This document shows, piece after piece, positions 24,424 to 33,692 of a stretch of DNA of 64,000 nt. The stretch spans positions 124,001 through 188,000 of the forward strand of contig JAFKFH010000007.1 in assembly GCA_017307375.1 (NCBI GenBank). The letters are read 5' to 3'. A program made the translations under genes and the position numbers. How positions within the stretch are numbered: the first letter of the stretch is position 1; each line of letters opens with the position of its first letter. The DNA comes from Alphaproteobacteria bacterium. GTDB taxonomy: Bacteria; Pseudomonadota; Alphaproteobacteria; Ferrovibrionales; Ferrovibrionaceae. The notes under the pieces were generated by a model. That model was given only the letters and a program-made list of their open reading frames with translations. It had not been told where the DNA came from and made no database searches.

Positions 24424-25053
24424 ATGAACGCTTTCCGCCCCGCCGGCCGCGAGCCGATGCTGAACCTGCCGCCGATGACGGCGGCCCTGATCATCACCAA
24501 CCTGGCCGTCGAGGTCGTGCGCATGCTGCTCTCCGAGCAGCAGGATCTCGAACTCGTCTTCCGCTTCGGCTTCGTCCCGGCGCTGTACGGCCATGCCGGC
24601 GGGCCGGATGCCGAATCGTTGCTGGCGCCGCTGACCTACCAGTTCCTGCATGGCGGCTGGCTGCATGTCGGGCTGAACATGGTGTCGCTGGCCGCTTTCG
24701 GCTCAGGCGTCGAGCGCCTGTTCGGCCCTTACCGCTACCTGGCCTATTACCTGTTCTGCGGGCTGGTCGCCGCCGGCGTTCACTATCTCGTGTTCCCGGC
24801 CGGGCAGATGCCGGTCATCGGCGCGTCGGGGGCGATTTCCGGAATCTTCGGCGGCGTGCTGATCGTGCTGTGGCGCCGCGGCAGCGGGTCGCTCTGGGTG
24901 ATGGGCGGGCTGTGGATCGCGATGACGGTGATCTTCGGCATGGCGCCGGTCACCGGGATGGACGAGGCGCCGATCGCCTGGCAGGCGCATATCGGCGGCT
25001 TCGTCGCGGGGCTGGCGGCCTTCCGGCTGTTCGCCCCGCGACACGTCTGGTAG
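24424..25053 (+). CDS. Rhomboid family intramembrane serine protease
   Basis: The protein (209 residues from the chosen ATG) is a rhomboid protease. It cleaves transmembrane substrates inside the membrane. The serine motif GASGAISGIFGG is in the fourth helix. The second helix has HGGWLHVGLNM, with the conserved H-x3-N, and the catalytic histidine lies in WQAHIGGFVAGL. About six hydrophobic segments fit the basic six-helix form. Starts at 24388, 24424 and 24459 are all in frame; 24424 is preferred because homology begins soon after, but no strong ribosome binding site decides it. It is divergent from the glycosylation operon. Confidence 0.88.
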   Translation: MNAFRPAGREPMLNLPPMTAALIITNLAVEVVRMLLSEQQDLELVFRFGFVPALYGHAGGPDAESLLAPLTYQFLHGGWLHVGLNMVSLAAFGSGVERLFGPYRYLAYYLFCGLVAAGVHYLVFPAGQMPVIGASGAISGIFGGVLIVLWRRGSGSLWVMGGLWIAMTVIFGMAPVTGMDEAPIAWQAHIGGFVAGLAAFRLFAPRHVW

Positions 25054-25064
25054 CTCGCGCCCCG

Positions 25065-26882
25065 TCAGCTGGCGGCGCGCGAGGCCTTCTTGCGCTCGTT
25101 CGGGTCGAGGATGCGCTTGCGCAGCCGGATCGTCTTCGGGGTGACCTCGACCAGCTCGTCGTCGTCGATATAGGCGATCGCCTGTTCGAGGCTCATCTTG
25201 CGCGGCGGGGTCAGGCGCACGGCCTCGTCCTTGCCGGCGGCGCGGAAGTTGGTCAGCTGCTTCGACTTCAGCGGGTTGACCTCGAGATCGTTGCCGCGGC
25301 TGTGCTCGCCGATCAGCATGCCCTCGTAGACCTTGACGCCGGTTTCGATGAACAGGGCGCCGCGCTCCTCCAGGTTCCACAGGGCGTAGGTGACCGCCTC
25401 GCCCGCGCCGTTGGAGATCAGCACGCCGTTGCGCCGGCCCTGGATCGCGCCGCGATGCGGCCCGTAGGCATAGAACACGCGGTTCATGACGCCGGTGCCA
25501 CGGGTGTCGGTCAGGAATTCGCCGTGATAGCCGATCAGGCCGCGGCTGGGCGCGTGCAGGATGATGCGGGTCTTGCCGCCGCCCGACGGGCGCATGTCGC
25601 GCAGTTCGGCGCGCCGCAGCGACAGCTTCTCGACGACGACGCCGGTATATTCCTCGTCGACGTCGATCTGGACTTCCTCGATCGGCTCGAGCAGCTGGCC
25701 GGTCTCCTCGTCCTTCTTGAACAGCACGCGCGGCCGGCTGATCGACAGCTCGAAACCTTCGCGGCGCATGGTCTCGACCAGCACGCCGAGCTGGAGTTCG
25801 CCGCGGCCGGCGACTTCGAAGGCGTCCTTGCTCTCCGATTCGGTCACCTTGATCGCGACATTGCCCTCGGCCTCGCGCATCAGGCGGGCCAGGATCACGC
25901 GGCTGGTGACCTTGTCGCCCTCGCGGCCGGCCAGCGGGCTGTCATTGACCGAGAAGGTCATGGCCAGGGTCGGCGGGTCGATCGGCTGGGCGATGATCGG
26001 GCGCTCGACCGCCGGATCGCAGATGGTGTCGGCGACGGTGGTCTTCTCCAGCCCGGCCAGCGCGACGATGTCGCCGGCCTCGGCCAGGTCGACGCCGGTC
26101 CGCTCGATGCCGCGGAATGCCAGCACCTTGGTGACGCGGCCGGTCTCGATCACGTTGCCGTTGCGGTCCAGCGCCTTGATCGACTGGTTGGGGCGCACGG
26201 TGCCGGATTCGATGCGGCCGGTCAGCACGCGGCCGAGATAGGGATTGGCCTCGAGCGTCGTGACCAGGAAGCGGAACGGCGCGTCCGGCTCCGACTTCGG
26301 CGGCGGCACATGGCGCAGCACCAGGTCGAACATCGGGGTCAGCGATTCCTTGGGGCCGTCAAGGCTTTCCGCCGCCCAGCCCTGCTTGGCCGAGGCGAAC
26401 AGCGTCGGGAAATCCAGCTGCTCGTCGGAGGCGTCGAGCGAGGCGAACAGGTCGAACACCTCGTCATGCACCTCATGGGCGCGGGCATCCGATCGGTCGA
26501 CCTTGTTGATCACCACGATCGGGCGCAGGCCGAGCTTGAGGGCCTTGCCGGTGACGAACTTGGTCTGGGGCAGGGGGCCTTCGGCCGCGTCGACCAGCAG
26601 GATGACGCCGTCGACCATGCTGAGGATACGCTCGACCTCGCCGCCGAAATCGGCGTGGCCCGGGGTATCGACGATATTGATCCGGGTGCCCTGCCAGACC
26701 ACCGAGGTGGCCTTGGCCAGGATGGTGATGCCGCGCTCGCGCTCCAGATCGTTGGAGTCCATGATGCGCTCGGCGACCTGCTGGTTCTCGCGGAAGGCGC
26801 CGGACTGGCGGAGGAGGCCGTCGACCAGCGTCGTCTTGCCGTGGTCGACGTGGGCAATGATCGCGATATTGCGAATTTCCAT
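25065..26882 (-). CDS. typA: Ribosome-associated GTPase TypA/BipA
   Basis: The 605-residue protein is a translational GTPase of the TypA/BipA family, which binds ribosomes under stress and assists 50S assembly. The G domain shows the P-loop IIAHVDHGKTTLVDGLL, switch II DTPGHADFGGEVER and NKVDRSDARAHEVHDE. EF-G-like domains II, III and V and the BipA-specific C-terminal region (MNRVFYAYGPHRGAIQGRRN, GVLISNGAGEAVTYALWNLE) are complete. Length is normal for the family. It is transcribed alone toward the rhomboid gene. Confidence 0.96.
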   Translation of the reverse strand: MEIRNIAIIAHVDHGKTTLVDGLLRQSGAFRENQQVAERIMDSNDLERERGITILAKATSVVWQGTRINIVDTPGHADFGGEVERILSMVDGVILLVDAAEGPLPQTKFVTGKALKLGLRPIVVINKVDRSDARAHEVHDEVFDLFASLDASDEQLDFPTLFASAKQGWAAESLDGPKESLTPMFDLVLRHVPPPKSEPDAPFRFLVTTLEANPYLGRVLTGRIESGTVRPNQSIKALDRNGNVIETGRVTKVLAFRGIERTGVDLAEAGDIVALAGLEKTTVADTICDPAVERPIIAQPIDPPTLAMTFSVNDSPLAGREGDKVTSRVILARLMREAEGNVAIKVTESESKDAFEVAGRGELQLGVLVETMRREGFELSISRPRVLFKKDEETGQLLEPIEEVQIDVDEEYTGVVVEKLSLRRAELRDMRPSGGGKTRIILHAPSRGLIGYHGEFLTDTRGTGVMNRVFYAYGPHRGAIQGRRNGVLISNGAGEAVTYALWNLEERGALFIETGVKVYEGMLIGEHSRGNDLEVNPLKSKQLTNFRAAGKDEAVRLTPPRKMSLEQAIAYIDDDELVEVTPKTIRLRKRILDPNERKKASRAAS

Positions 26883-27069
26883 GGGGCTCGTGCTTCTGTT
26901 CAGGGCGTCAATGAGCGTTCCCGGTCATTCGCGTTGACGCCACGACACGACCAATTCCGTTTTCCTGGGTTCGCTGCTCAGCGGCAAACCGATAGCGGGA
27001 CGCCGCGCTATATAAGCCCGGCGCCGCTTTTGGGCAAGCCTCGTCCTTTCGCGGTTGCGAAATAAGACG
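26883..27069. other. Intergenic region upstream of typA
   Basis: The 187 bases carry the typA promoter and the end of the argE-like transcript. An interrupted inverted repeat GCGTCAA (26905-26911) / TTGACGC (26934-26940) lies in the probable typA leader. No T-run follows it and no function can be assigned. No clear terminator for argE is visible. Confidence 0.3.
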
Positions 27070-28230
27070 TCAGACGGTCAGCCGGTCGGCCAGCTTGCCG
27101 AGGAATTCCTCGCACTTGGCAATCTGCTCCAAGGCAATGAATTCATTGGGTTTATGGGCCTGCTCGATCGAGCCGGGGCCGCAGACGATGGTCGGTATGC
27201 CGATTTCGCTGAACAGCCCCGCTTCGGTGCCGAAGGAGACCTTCTCGGCAGCGTTGTGGCCGGAAATGCCCTTGGCCAGCACGATGACGTCGGCATCTTC
27301 GGGCGTCGCCAGGCCGGGAAACTCCGAGCGCGGCTCGATGCGGATCGCCGCATCCGGGAATACCGCGCGCATTTCCGCCAGCAAGGTCTGGGCGTGGGCC
27401 TCGACGCGGGCGATGAAGGCGTCGGGGCTGTCGTCGGGCAGGTAGCGGATCTCGAAATCGAAGCTGCAATCCTTGGGCACGATGTTCAGCGCGGTGCCGC
27501 CCTGGATCGTCCCGGTGTGGATGGTCGAATAGGGCGGGTCGAACGCCTTGTCGAACGGCCCCTTGGTCTTCTTCTCGCGTGCCAGCGCGCGCAGGAAGCT
27601 GACCATTTCGGCGGCATATTCGACCGCGTTGACGCCGGTATGGGCGATCGAGGAATGGCATTCCAGGCCGCAGACATGGCCGCGCCACGACCGCTTGCCC
27701 TTGTGCTGGGCGATGATGCGCATCTCGGTCGGTTCGCCGACGATGCAGGCCCGGGGCTTGACCGGCATGTGGCGCAGCGTTTCGACCAGCCGCTTGGCGC
27801 CGAGGCAGCCGACCTCCTCGTCGTAGGAAAAGGCGAGATGAACCGGGGTGTGCAGCTTGCGCCGTACCAGGTCGGGAACCTGGGCCAGTACCAGGGCGAC
27901 GAAGCTTTTCATGTCGCAGGTACCGCGACCGTACAGCCGGTCGTCGCGTTCGACCACGGTCCAGGGATCGCTGTCCCAGTCCTGGCCGTCGATCGGCACG
28001 ACATCGGTATGGCCCGACAGCATGATGCCGCCGCAGCCTTCCGGACCGATCGTGGCATAGAGATTGGCCTTCTTGCCGGTTTCGTCGGGCACCAGATGCG
28101 AGGTGATGCCGTGTTCGGCCAGATAGCCGCGGACCCAGTCGATCAGATCGAGATTGGAATTGCGCGAGGTGGTATCGAACGCGATCAGCCGTTCGATCAT
28201 CGCGCGGCCGGCGGCGGTAGGGGCGTTCAT
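27070..28230 (-). CDS. argE: Acetylornithine deacetylase-like M20 peptidase
   Basis: The 386-residue protein is an M20-family dinuclear metallohydrolase close to ArgE, which removes acetate from N-acetylornithine in arginine synthesis. Metal and catalytic motifs are visible: MLSGHTDVVPIDGQDWDSDP, LYGRGTCDMKSFVALVLAQV, YDEEVGCLGAKRLV and VGEPTEMRI. VCGPGSIEQAHKPNEFI near the C-terminus is typical of the ArgE/DapE group. The ATG overlaps the stop of the gamma-carbonic-anhydrase-like gene as ATGA. Other N-acyl amino acid substrates are possible, since many alphaproteobacteria have several such paralogues. Confidence 0.8.
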   Translation of the reverse strand: MNAPTAAGRAMIERLIAFDTTSRNSNLDLIDWVRGYLAEHGITSHLVPDETGKKANLYATIGPEGCGGIMLSGHTDVVPIDGQDWDSDPWTVVERDDRLYGRGTCDMKSFVALVLAQVPDLVRRKLHTPVHLAFSYDEEVGCLGAKRLVETLRHMPVKPRACIVGEPTEMRIIAQHKGKRSWRGHVCGLECHSSIAHTGVNAVEYAAEMVSFLRALAREKKTKGPFDKAFDPPYSTIHTGTIQGGTALNIVPKDCSFDFEIRYLPDDSPDAFIARVEAHAQTLLAEMRAVFPDAAIRIEPRSEFPGLATPEDADVIVLAKGISGHNAAEKVSFGTEAGLFSEIGIPTIVCGPGSIEQAHKPNEFIALEQIAKCEEFLGKLADRLTV

Positions 28231-28805
28231 CGGGTAAGGGCCTCGAGTTCCTTGGTCAGCGCGGCGATCTGGTCGCCGATCCATTTCATCGTGTCGGGCT
28301 TGGCCCATTCGCGGAACTCGCCGGCCTGATAGGCCAGCGCGTTGCGATGGTACATCAGCGCGTTCAGCTTATTGCGTACGTAAGAATTCTCGCTGCGGAT
28401 GACCTTGCCCGGCACCCCGACGACGATCGAGTTGTCGGGGATCACCTGGCCCTCGCGCACGAAGGCATGCTGGCCGATGACGCAGTTGTTGCCGACGACC
28501 GCGCCGTCGGCCACGGTCGCGTTGATGCCGATCAGGCAATGGTCGCCGATCGTCGCGCCGTGGATCGTGCAATGGTGGGTGATCGAGCAGTAGTCGCCGA
28601 TGATGGTCGGCGTCCGATCGCCGACATGCAGCATGACGAAATCCTGAATGTTGGTATAGCGGCCGACCACGATCTCGTGCATCTCGGCCCGTGCCACCAC
28701 GTTGCACCAGATCGAGGCACCTTCGCCGACCCGCATCTTGCCGTAGAGGAGGGCAGAGGGGTGGACATAGGCCGGGTTGTCGAGAACGACGTCGGGACCG
28801 ATCAC
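28227..28805 (-). CDS. Gamma-carbonic-anhydrase-like hexapeptide repeat protein
   Basis: The 192-residue protein has a left-handed beta-helix of hexapeptide repeats, for example IIGDYCSITHHCTIHGATIG and LIGINATVADGAVVGNNCVI. Zinc-ligand histidines of the gamma carbonic anhydrase family appear in SITHHCTIHG. After the helix comes VVGVPGKVIR and a C-terminal alpha-helical tail. Members include YrdA, PaaY and CaiE; some hydrate CO2, others act as thioesterases or have unknown roles. It is translationally coupled to the argE-like gene and follows kup by 16 bases, so it may share a transcript with both. Confidence 0.85.
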   Translation of the reverse strand: MIGPDVVLDNPAYVHPSALLYGKMRVGEGASIWCNVVARAEMHEIVVGRYTNIQDFVMLHVGDRTPTIIGDYCSITHHCTIHGATIGDHCLIGINATVADGAVVGNNCVIGQHAFVREGQVIPDNSIVVGVPGKVIRSENSYVRNKLNALMYHRNALAYQAGEFREWAKPDTMKWIGDQIAALTKELEALTR

Positions 28806-28821
28806 GATGAAATCCGCCTGG

Positions 28822-30729
28822 CTAGAGTTCGATCTGGGTGCCGAGTTCGACGACCCGGTTGGTCGGGATCCGGAAGAATTCGGTGACGCTGACCGCCTGG
28901 CGCGTCATCGCGATATAGAGCTTCTCGCGCCACATCGAGATGTCGGGCCGCCGGGTCGGGATGATGGTCTCGCGGCCCAGGAAGAAGGACGTCTCCATCA
29001 TGTTGAAGGTCAGGCCGCGGCTGGCGCATTGCCGCATCGCCTCGGGAATGTCGGGCTCTTCCTTGAAGCCGTAGCGGATGGCGATGCGGTAGACGTTTTC
29101 GGCCAGCGTCTCGATGTCGATCCGCTCGGGGCCCGAAACGCTCGGCACATCCAGGGTCTGCACCGTCATGAACACGACGCGGTTATGCAGCACCTTGTTG
29201 TGCTTGAGGTTGTGGAGCAGGGCGTAGGGGACGCCGTCCTTGCTCGAGGTCATGAAGACCGCCGTACCGGGCACCCGCATCGGCGGGTTGACCTGGAGCC
29301 GCGCCAGGAAGGCGTCGAGCGACAGCGCATCGGCGCGCAGGCGGGCGATGAAGATGCCACGGCCCTTGTGCCAGGTGGTCATCAGCAGGAACACGATCAT
29401 CGCGATGACGACCGGGAACCAGCCGCCATCCGGCAGCTTGATGATGTTGGCCGAGACGAACGCGATGTCGATGATCAGGAAGAAGCCGAATACCGCGATG
29501 ATCGTGACCGGCCGCCAGCGCCACAGCGTCGCGGCGACGACCGAGGCCATGATCGTCGTGATCAGCATCGTGCCGGTGACGGCAATGCCGTAGGCCGCGG
29601 CGAGATTGGCCGACGACTTGAAACTCAGCACCAGGATCAGCACCGCGATCATCAGCAGCCAGTTGATCTGCGGCATGTAGATCTGGCCGATCGCCTTCTC
29701 CGACGTATGCAGGACCCGCAGCCGCGGCAGATAGCCGAGCTGGACGGCCTGCCGCGACATCGAATAGGCGCCGGTAATCACCGCCTGGCAGGCGATGACC
29801 GTCGCCATCGTCGCCAGCACGATCATCGGATATCGCGCCCATTCCGGCACGATCAGGTAGAAGGGGTTCTTCGCCGCCTCCGGCTGGTCGATCAGCAGCG
29901 CGCCCTGGCCGTAGTAGTTCAGCAGCAACGCCGGAAACACCAGGAACAGCCAAGCCAGGCGGATCGGCCGCTTGCCGAAATGGCCCATGTCGGCATAGAG
30001 CGCCTCGGCCCCGGTGATCGACAGCACCACCGCGCCGAGCGCCAGGAAGGCCAGGACCTTGTGGTCGATGCCGAATTCCAGCGCATAGATCGGATTGAGC
30101 GCCCAGAGGACGCGCGGTTCGTCGATGATCTGGTTGATGCCGAGCGCGGCAAGGGCCAGGAACCAGACCACGGTGATCGGGCCGAACAGCGCGCTGACGC
30201 TGGCCGTGCCGCGCTTTTGCACGATGAAGACGCCGACCAGCACGACACAGGTCAGCGGCACGACATAGTGCGAGAATGCCGGCGAGACGACGTCGAGCCC
30301 TTCGATCGCCGACAGCACCGACATCGACGGCGTGATGATCGCGTCGCCATAGAACAGGGCGCAGCCGAAAATGCCCAGGCCCATCAGCACGGCATGCAGC
30401 CGCGGGTCCTTCTGCACATGGCGCAGGGCCAGCGCGGTCATCGCGAGGATGCCGCCTTCGCCGCGGTTGTCGGCCCGCATCACCAGCACGATGTATTTGA
30501 GGGTGACCACCAGGAACAGGCTCCAGGTGATCAGACTCAGGATGCCCAGCACGTTCGGCAGGTTGGGCTCGATCCCGGTCAGCTCGCTGAAACACTCCTT
30601 CAGGGTGTAGAGCGGGCTGGTGCCGATGTCGCCGTAGACGACGCCTACGGCACCCACGCAAAGGCCGAACAGCCCCCCGGGGCTCGACGCTGCGTGTCCC
30701 GAAGCGGAATCGGTTGGGGAAGAGGTCAT
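28822..30729 (-). CDS. kup: Low-affinity potassium transporter Kup
   Basis: The 635-residue integral membrane protein is a KUP/HAK/KT potassium-proton symporter. The N-terminal signature GVVYGDIGTSPLYTLKECF is intact, with about twelve hydrophobic segments. Family blocks include NRGEGGILAMTAL, GALFYGDAIITPSMSVLSAI-like sequence near residue 135 and a soluble C-terminal domain of about 170 residues. I placed the start at the ATG at 30729; earlier in-frame codons lack homology. Length is normal for the family. Confidence 0.95.
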   Translation of the reverse strand: MTSSPTDSASGHAASSPGGLFGLCVGAVGVVYGDIGTSPLYTLKECFSELTGIEPNLPNVLGILSLITWSLFLVVTLKYIVLVMRADNRGEGGILAMTALALRHVQKDPRLHAVLMGLGIFGCALFYGDAIITPSMSVLSAIEGLDVVSPAFSHYVVPLTCVVLVGVFIVQKRGTASVSALFGPITVVWFLALAALGINQIIDEPRVLWALNPIYALEFGIDHKVLAFLALGAVVLSITGAEALYADMGHFGKRPIRLAWLFLVFPALLLNYYGQGALLIDQPEAAKNPFYLIVPEWARYPMIVLATMATVIACQAVITGAYSMSRQAVQLGYLPRLRVLHTSEKAIGQIYMPQINWLLMIAVLILVLSFKSSANLAAAYGIAVTGTMLITTIMASVVAATLWRWRPVTIIAVFGFFLIIDIAFVSANIIKLPDGGWFPVVIAMIVFLLMTTWHKGRGIFIARLRADALSLDAFLARLQVNPPMRVPGTAVFMTSSKDGVPYALLHNLKHNKVLHNRVVFMTVQTLDVPSVSGPERIDIETLAENVYRIAIRYGFKEEPDIPEAMRQCASRGLTFNMMETSFFLGRETIIPTRRPDISMWREKLYIAMTRQAVSVTEFFRIPTNRVVELGTQIEL

Positions 30730-30927
30730 CTGCGTCCCGGTTTCGTTGGCGATCCTGACGCACTCTGCCGCACGGCGCCACCCCCCGTCGCGCGAGCACG
30801 TCCGCGTCTTATACGATCCTCGCCGCGCCATCGGCAACCGGACATTCCGGGGCAAGATGGCGCAGATGTCCCGCGTTGCCGCCGTCCGCGCCTTCGCCTA
30901 TACCGGCAAAGACGATATTGGTTCCCG

Positions 30928-31659
30928 ATGACTGCTCCTGTTGATATCGACGACCTGGGACGCCTGCCGCTTACGCGGCTGCAAGCCATGCTCGCCGCCG
31001 GCGAGACGGTGGTCGAGTCGGCGCGCGCCCTGGCGAGCGTGGGATCGAACCCGGTGGCCGAGATGCTGAGGGGCCAGGGGCGGTTCTACAAGGAAGATCA
31101 CTACCCGAAGGGCGACGTGTTCGATCCGGACAGCCACGCGCAATATTATTACCATGCACATCGCGGCGGCACCGAACACGGGCACTTCCACACCTTTGTC
31201 GCCCAGGGCGGCATGCCGCCCGGCGTCGAACCCTCGAAGAGATTCGCCGGGCGCGTGCCGACGCCGTCGCGCCATGCCCTGACCCATCTGGTCGCGGTGG
31301 CGATGGACGACTACGGGCGCCCGATCGCCCTGTTCACCACGAATCGCTGGGTGACCGACGAAACCTGGTACTCGGCGCGCGACGTGATCGCCGTCCTCGA
31401 TCGTTTCGCGGTCGGCCATGACCGGCCGTCGCGGCTGGTCAACCGCTGGATCGGCGGGGTGCTCGGGCTGTTTCAGCCGACCATCGTCGAATTGCTGCGG
31501 AGCCGCGATCAGGCGGTCGAAAGCCTCGGCCGGCAACAGCCGGCCCGCGACCCGCTGGAGGATCCCGGGCTGGAAATCACCTCCTGGGCGGAAATCTCGG
31601 TCGATCGGCAGATGCGCCGGGTACGGCGCGCGTTGGCCCAGGCGACGGCCAGGCGCTGA
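30928..31659 (+). CDS. Uncharacterised protein (possible DUF6969 family)
   Basis: The 243-residue protein has no signal peptide or membrane segment. Its most conserved-looking part is a His/Tyr-rich block: HAQYYYHAHRGGTEHGHFHT at about residues 70-90. After it come HLVAVAMDDYGRPIALFTTN and RWVTDETWY. I associate this pattern with the uncharacterised DUF6969 group, but not firmly. The clustered histidines (HAH, EHGHFH) suggest a metal site. The ATG was chosen where coding composition starts. The gene is divergent from kup and convergent with the TRAP binding protein gene; the context gives no role. Confidence 0.7.
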   Translation: MTAPVDIDDLGRLPLTRLQAMLAAGETVVESARALASVGSNPVAEMLRGQGRFYKEDHYPKGDVFDPDSHAQYYYHAHRGGTEHGHFHTFVAQGGMPPGVEPSKRFAGRVPTPSRHALTHLVAVAMDDYGRPIALFTTNRWVTDETWYSARDVIAVLDRFAVGHDRPSRLVNRWIGGVLGLFQPTIVELLRSRDQAVESLGRQQPARDPLEDPGLEITSWAEISVDRQMRRVRRALAQATARR

Positions 31660-31663
31660 AGGC

Positions 31664-32746
31664 TCAGCGCATGACGCTCAGGTCGCGCCAGTTGCGATAC
31701 CGGTTGCGGAATTCGTTCAGCGAATCCCAGATCTGCTTGAAAGCCGGGTTCTTCGCGGTCTCCTCGACCACGATCTGCTCCCAGCCCTGGTTGAGTGCGA
31801 CCAGGACCGAGCCGGGCCAGCGATGGATCTCGACGCCCTTGTCCTTCAGCTGGTTCAGGGCTTCCGCCTGGCTGATATTGCCCTGGGCCAGGCTGTCGGC
31901 GATCGAATCGCCGCAGGCGGTCTCGATCTCGGCCCGGCGTTCCGGGGTGAAGTCGTTCCACAGCTGCTGGTTGACGATCAGCACCAGCAAGCCGGCCGGT
32001 TGCTGCCAGCCGGGAAAATAGTAGTGCTTGACCAGTTTGTAGAAACCCATGTCGAGGTCGAGCACCGGGTAGCTCATCTCGACGGCGTCGATATTGCCCT
32101 GCTGCAGCTGGTTGAAGGCCTGGCCCGACGGCAGGCGCACGACCTCGACCCCTGCCTTCTCCAGCACCTTGGCCGCCGTGCCGTAGCTGCGCATGCGCAG
32201 GCCCTTGAGGTCGGCGGGCTTGTTGATCTCGCTGCGAAACCAGCCGCCCGCGCGCGGCGGAGTGATCCCGCAGGGCACCGCCGCGACATGACTGTCGGCA
32301 AACAGGGCGCGCATCAGGTCGAACCCGCCGCCCCGGAACAGCCAGGCGACGAATTCGACGCCGGAGGGGCCGAACGGCACCGCGCCGAACAGGGTGAAGG
32401 CGGAATTCTGGTCGGCGAACAGCGATGGTGCCACCCAGGCGCTCTGGATCTTGCCCTGGGCCACGGCGGCCAGCAGGTCGCGGGGCTGAACCGACTCGCC
32501 GGGCTCCTCCAGATCGACGTCGACCCGACCGCCGGTCAGGCGCTCGACCTTGTCGGCGAAGGCGACGAGGCGCTCGCCCAGCAGCGGCGTCTGGGTCGGA
32601 AAGGCGGAGGCGATCACCAGCTTGGTCGGCGGCGCGACGACGGGCGCCACGGCGGCCACAGGCTCGCGTCGCGGCTGTTGCACAATGGCGCCAAGGCCAA
32701 CACCGACCAGGAAGGCCAGTAATATCGCGGCCAGAAGCTTAGGCAC
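31664..32746 (-). CDS. TRAP transporter solute-binding protein (DctP family), orphan
   Basis: The 360-residue protein has an N-terminal hydrophobic signal or anchor (LLAAILLAFLVGVGLGAIV) followed by a DctP-fold domain. Typical marks are KLVIASAFPTQTPLLGERL, INKPADLKGLRMRSYGTAAK and VVRLPSGQAFNQLQQGNIDA followed by VEMSYP. The GTG at 32746 has GAGGGAG at ideal spacing. DctP proteins capture carboxylates and related acids in the periplasm for a DctQ/DctM permease. No permease gene lies in the window. The arginine after LKGLRM may be the ligand-carboxylate-binding residue, known in the family. Confidence 0.85.
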   Translation of the reverse strand: MPKLLAAILLAFLVGVGLGAIVQQPRREPVAAVAPVVAPPTKLVIASAFPTQTPLLGERLVAFADKVERLTGGRVDVDLEEPGESVQPRDLLAAVAQGKIQSAWVAPSLFADQNSAFTLFGAVPFGPSGVEFVAWLFRGGGFDLMRALFADSHVAAVPCGITPPRAGGWFRSEINKPADLKGLRMRSYGTAAKVLEKAGVEVVRLPSGQAFNQLQQGNIDAVEMSYPVLDLDMGFYKLVKHYYFPGWQQPAGLLVLIVNQQLWNDFTPERRAEIETACGDSIADSLAQGNISQAEALNQLKDKGVEIHRWPGSVLVALNQGWEQIVVEETAKNPAFKQIWDSLNEFRNRYRNWRDLSVMR

Positions 32747-32830
32747 GCTGCTCCCTCGTAAAGAGGACGAGTGTACTTCGACTGAGTGGGCTTGTGTATC
32801 GGCTGCCGGGCGGTGCCGCAACGGGAACGT

Positions 32831-33610
32831 TTACCGGTTACACTTAATTAAGCTGGGTTGCATCCAAGCAAGACTCTCGCTCGTTGTCGTCGTGCTTGGC
32901 CTGTACTCGCAGCCAATGCGACCCTGATAGCCCAGGCGGTCGAATTCGCCGATCAGCCAGACCAGGTCGAGCTCGCCTGCGCCCGGTTCGTGCCGGCCTG
33001 GCGGGTTGGCGATCTGGACATGGCGGATGCGCGGCAGCAGGCGGCGGAAGCGACCGTGGACATCGCCTTCCTCGAGCTGGACGTGATAGCAGTCGAATTG
33101 CAGCCCCAGATTCGGCCGGGCTACCGCGTCGAGGGTCGGGACGGCCTGATCGGTACGATTCAGATAGTAGCCGGGCATCGACGCCCGGCTGATCGGTTCG
33201 ATGGTGAAGCCCATGCCGGGCGCCTGATCGGCGATCCAGGCGAGGTTTGCGCGATAAACGGCCTCGGCTGCCTCATCGCGCGGCGCGACGCCGGCCATGC
33301 AATGCACCATCGGACAACCGCAAGCTGCCGCATGATCGAGTGCCTTGAGGGCGCCATCGCGGAATTCGGCCTCCCGGCCCGGTACGGCGGCAAGCCCGCG
33401 GTCGCCGGCGACGGCATCGCCGAAGGGGGTATTGATCAGGGTGACGGCGACCCCGGCGTCGCGCGCCCATCGGGCGACGGTATCGGGGTTTTCGTCATAG
33501 GCGCCGACGAACTCGACTTCCGTAAATCCGGCCGCCGCCGCCGCCGCGAAACGGGCGGGCAGCGGCAGTTCGGTGAACAGGAATCCGATATTGGCGACGA
33601 GACGCGGCAT
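32831..33610 (-). CDS. Hydroxypyruvate isomerase-like sugar isomerase
   Basis: The 259-residue protein is a TIM-barrel isomerase of the xylose isomerase-like/AP endonuclease 2 superfamily. It resembles Hyi/GlxB and OtnI, which interconvert hydroxypyruvate or related keto-aldoses. Visible marks are ANIGFLFTELPLPARF with GFTEVEFV after it, TLINTPFGD, NPPGRHEPGAGELDL and the C-terminal GRIGCEYRP. The start is the ATG at 33610; a long upstream open frame is a shadow of the oppositely oriented mlaE gene. Substrate is not determined by sequence alone. Confidence 0.82.
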   Translation of the reverse strand: MPRLVANIGFLFTELPLPARFAAAAAAGFTEVEFVGAYDENPDTVARWARDAGVAVTLINTPFGDAVAGDRGLAAVPGREAEFRDGALKALDHAAACGCPMVHCMAGVAPRDEAAEAVYRANLAWIADQAPGMGFTIEPISRASMPGYYLNRTDQAVPTLDAVARPNLGLQFDCYHVQLEEGDVHGRFRRLLPRIRHVQIANPPGRHEPGAGELDLVWLIGEFDRLGYQGRIGCEYRPSTTTTSESLAWMQPSLIKCNR

Positions 33611-33692
33611 GGATTGTGACAATGACGGCAGCCTGACGCGGCCGCAAGCGCGGTTGATCTGGTTGCGCTGCAATGCCAAGGTGCGCCCGGTC

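Noticed and set aside
26905-26940. Inverted repeat GCGTCAA / TTGACGC before typA
   Set aside because: The arms are 7 bases with a 22-base interruption and no T-run. This is expected by chance in a window of this size, and no regulator is indicated.
28777-30927. Long plus-strand open frame running across kup into the HGHFH protein gene
   Set aside because: Only the last 243 codons from 30928 have coding character. The rest is Asp/Arg/His-rich antisense of kup and the carbonic-anhydrase-like gene.
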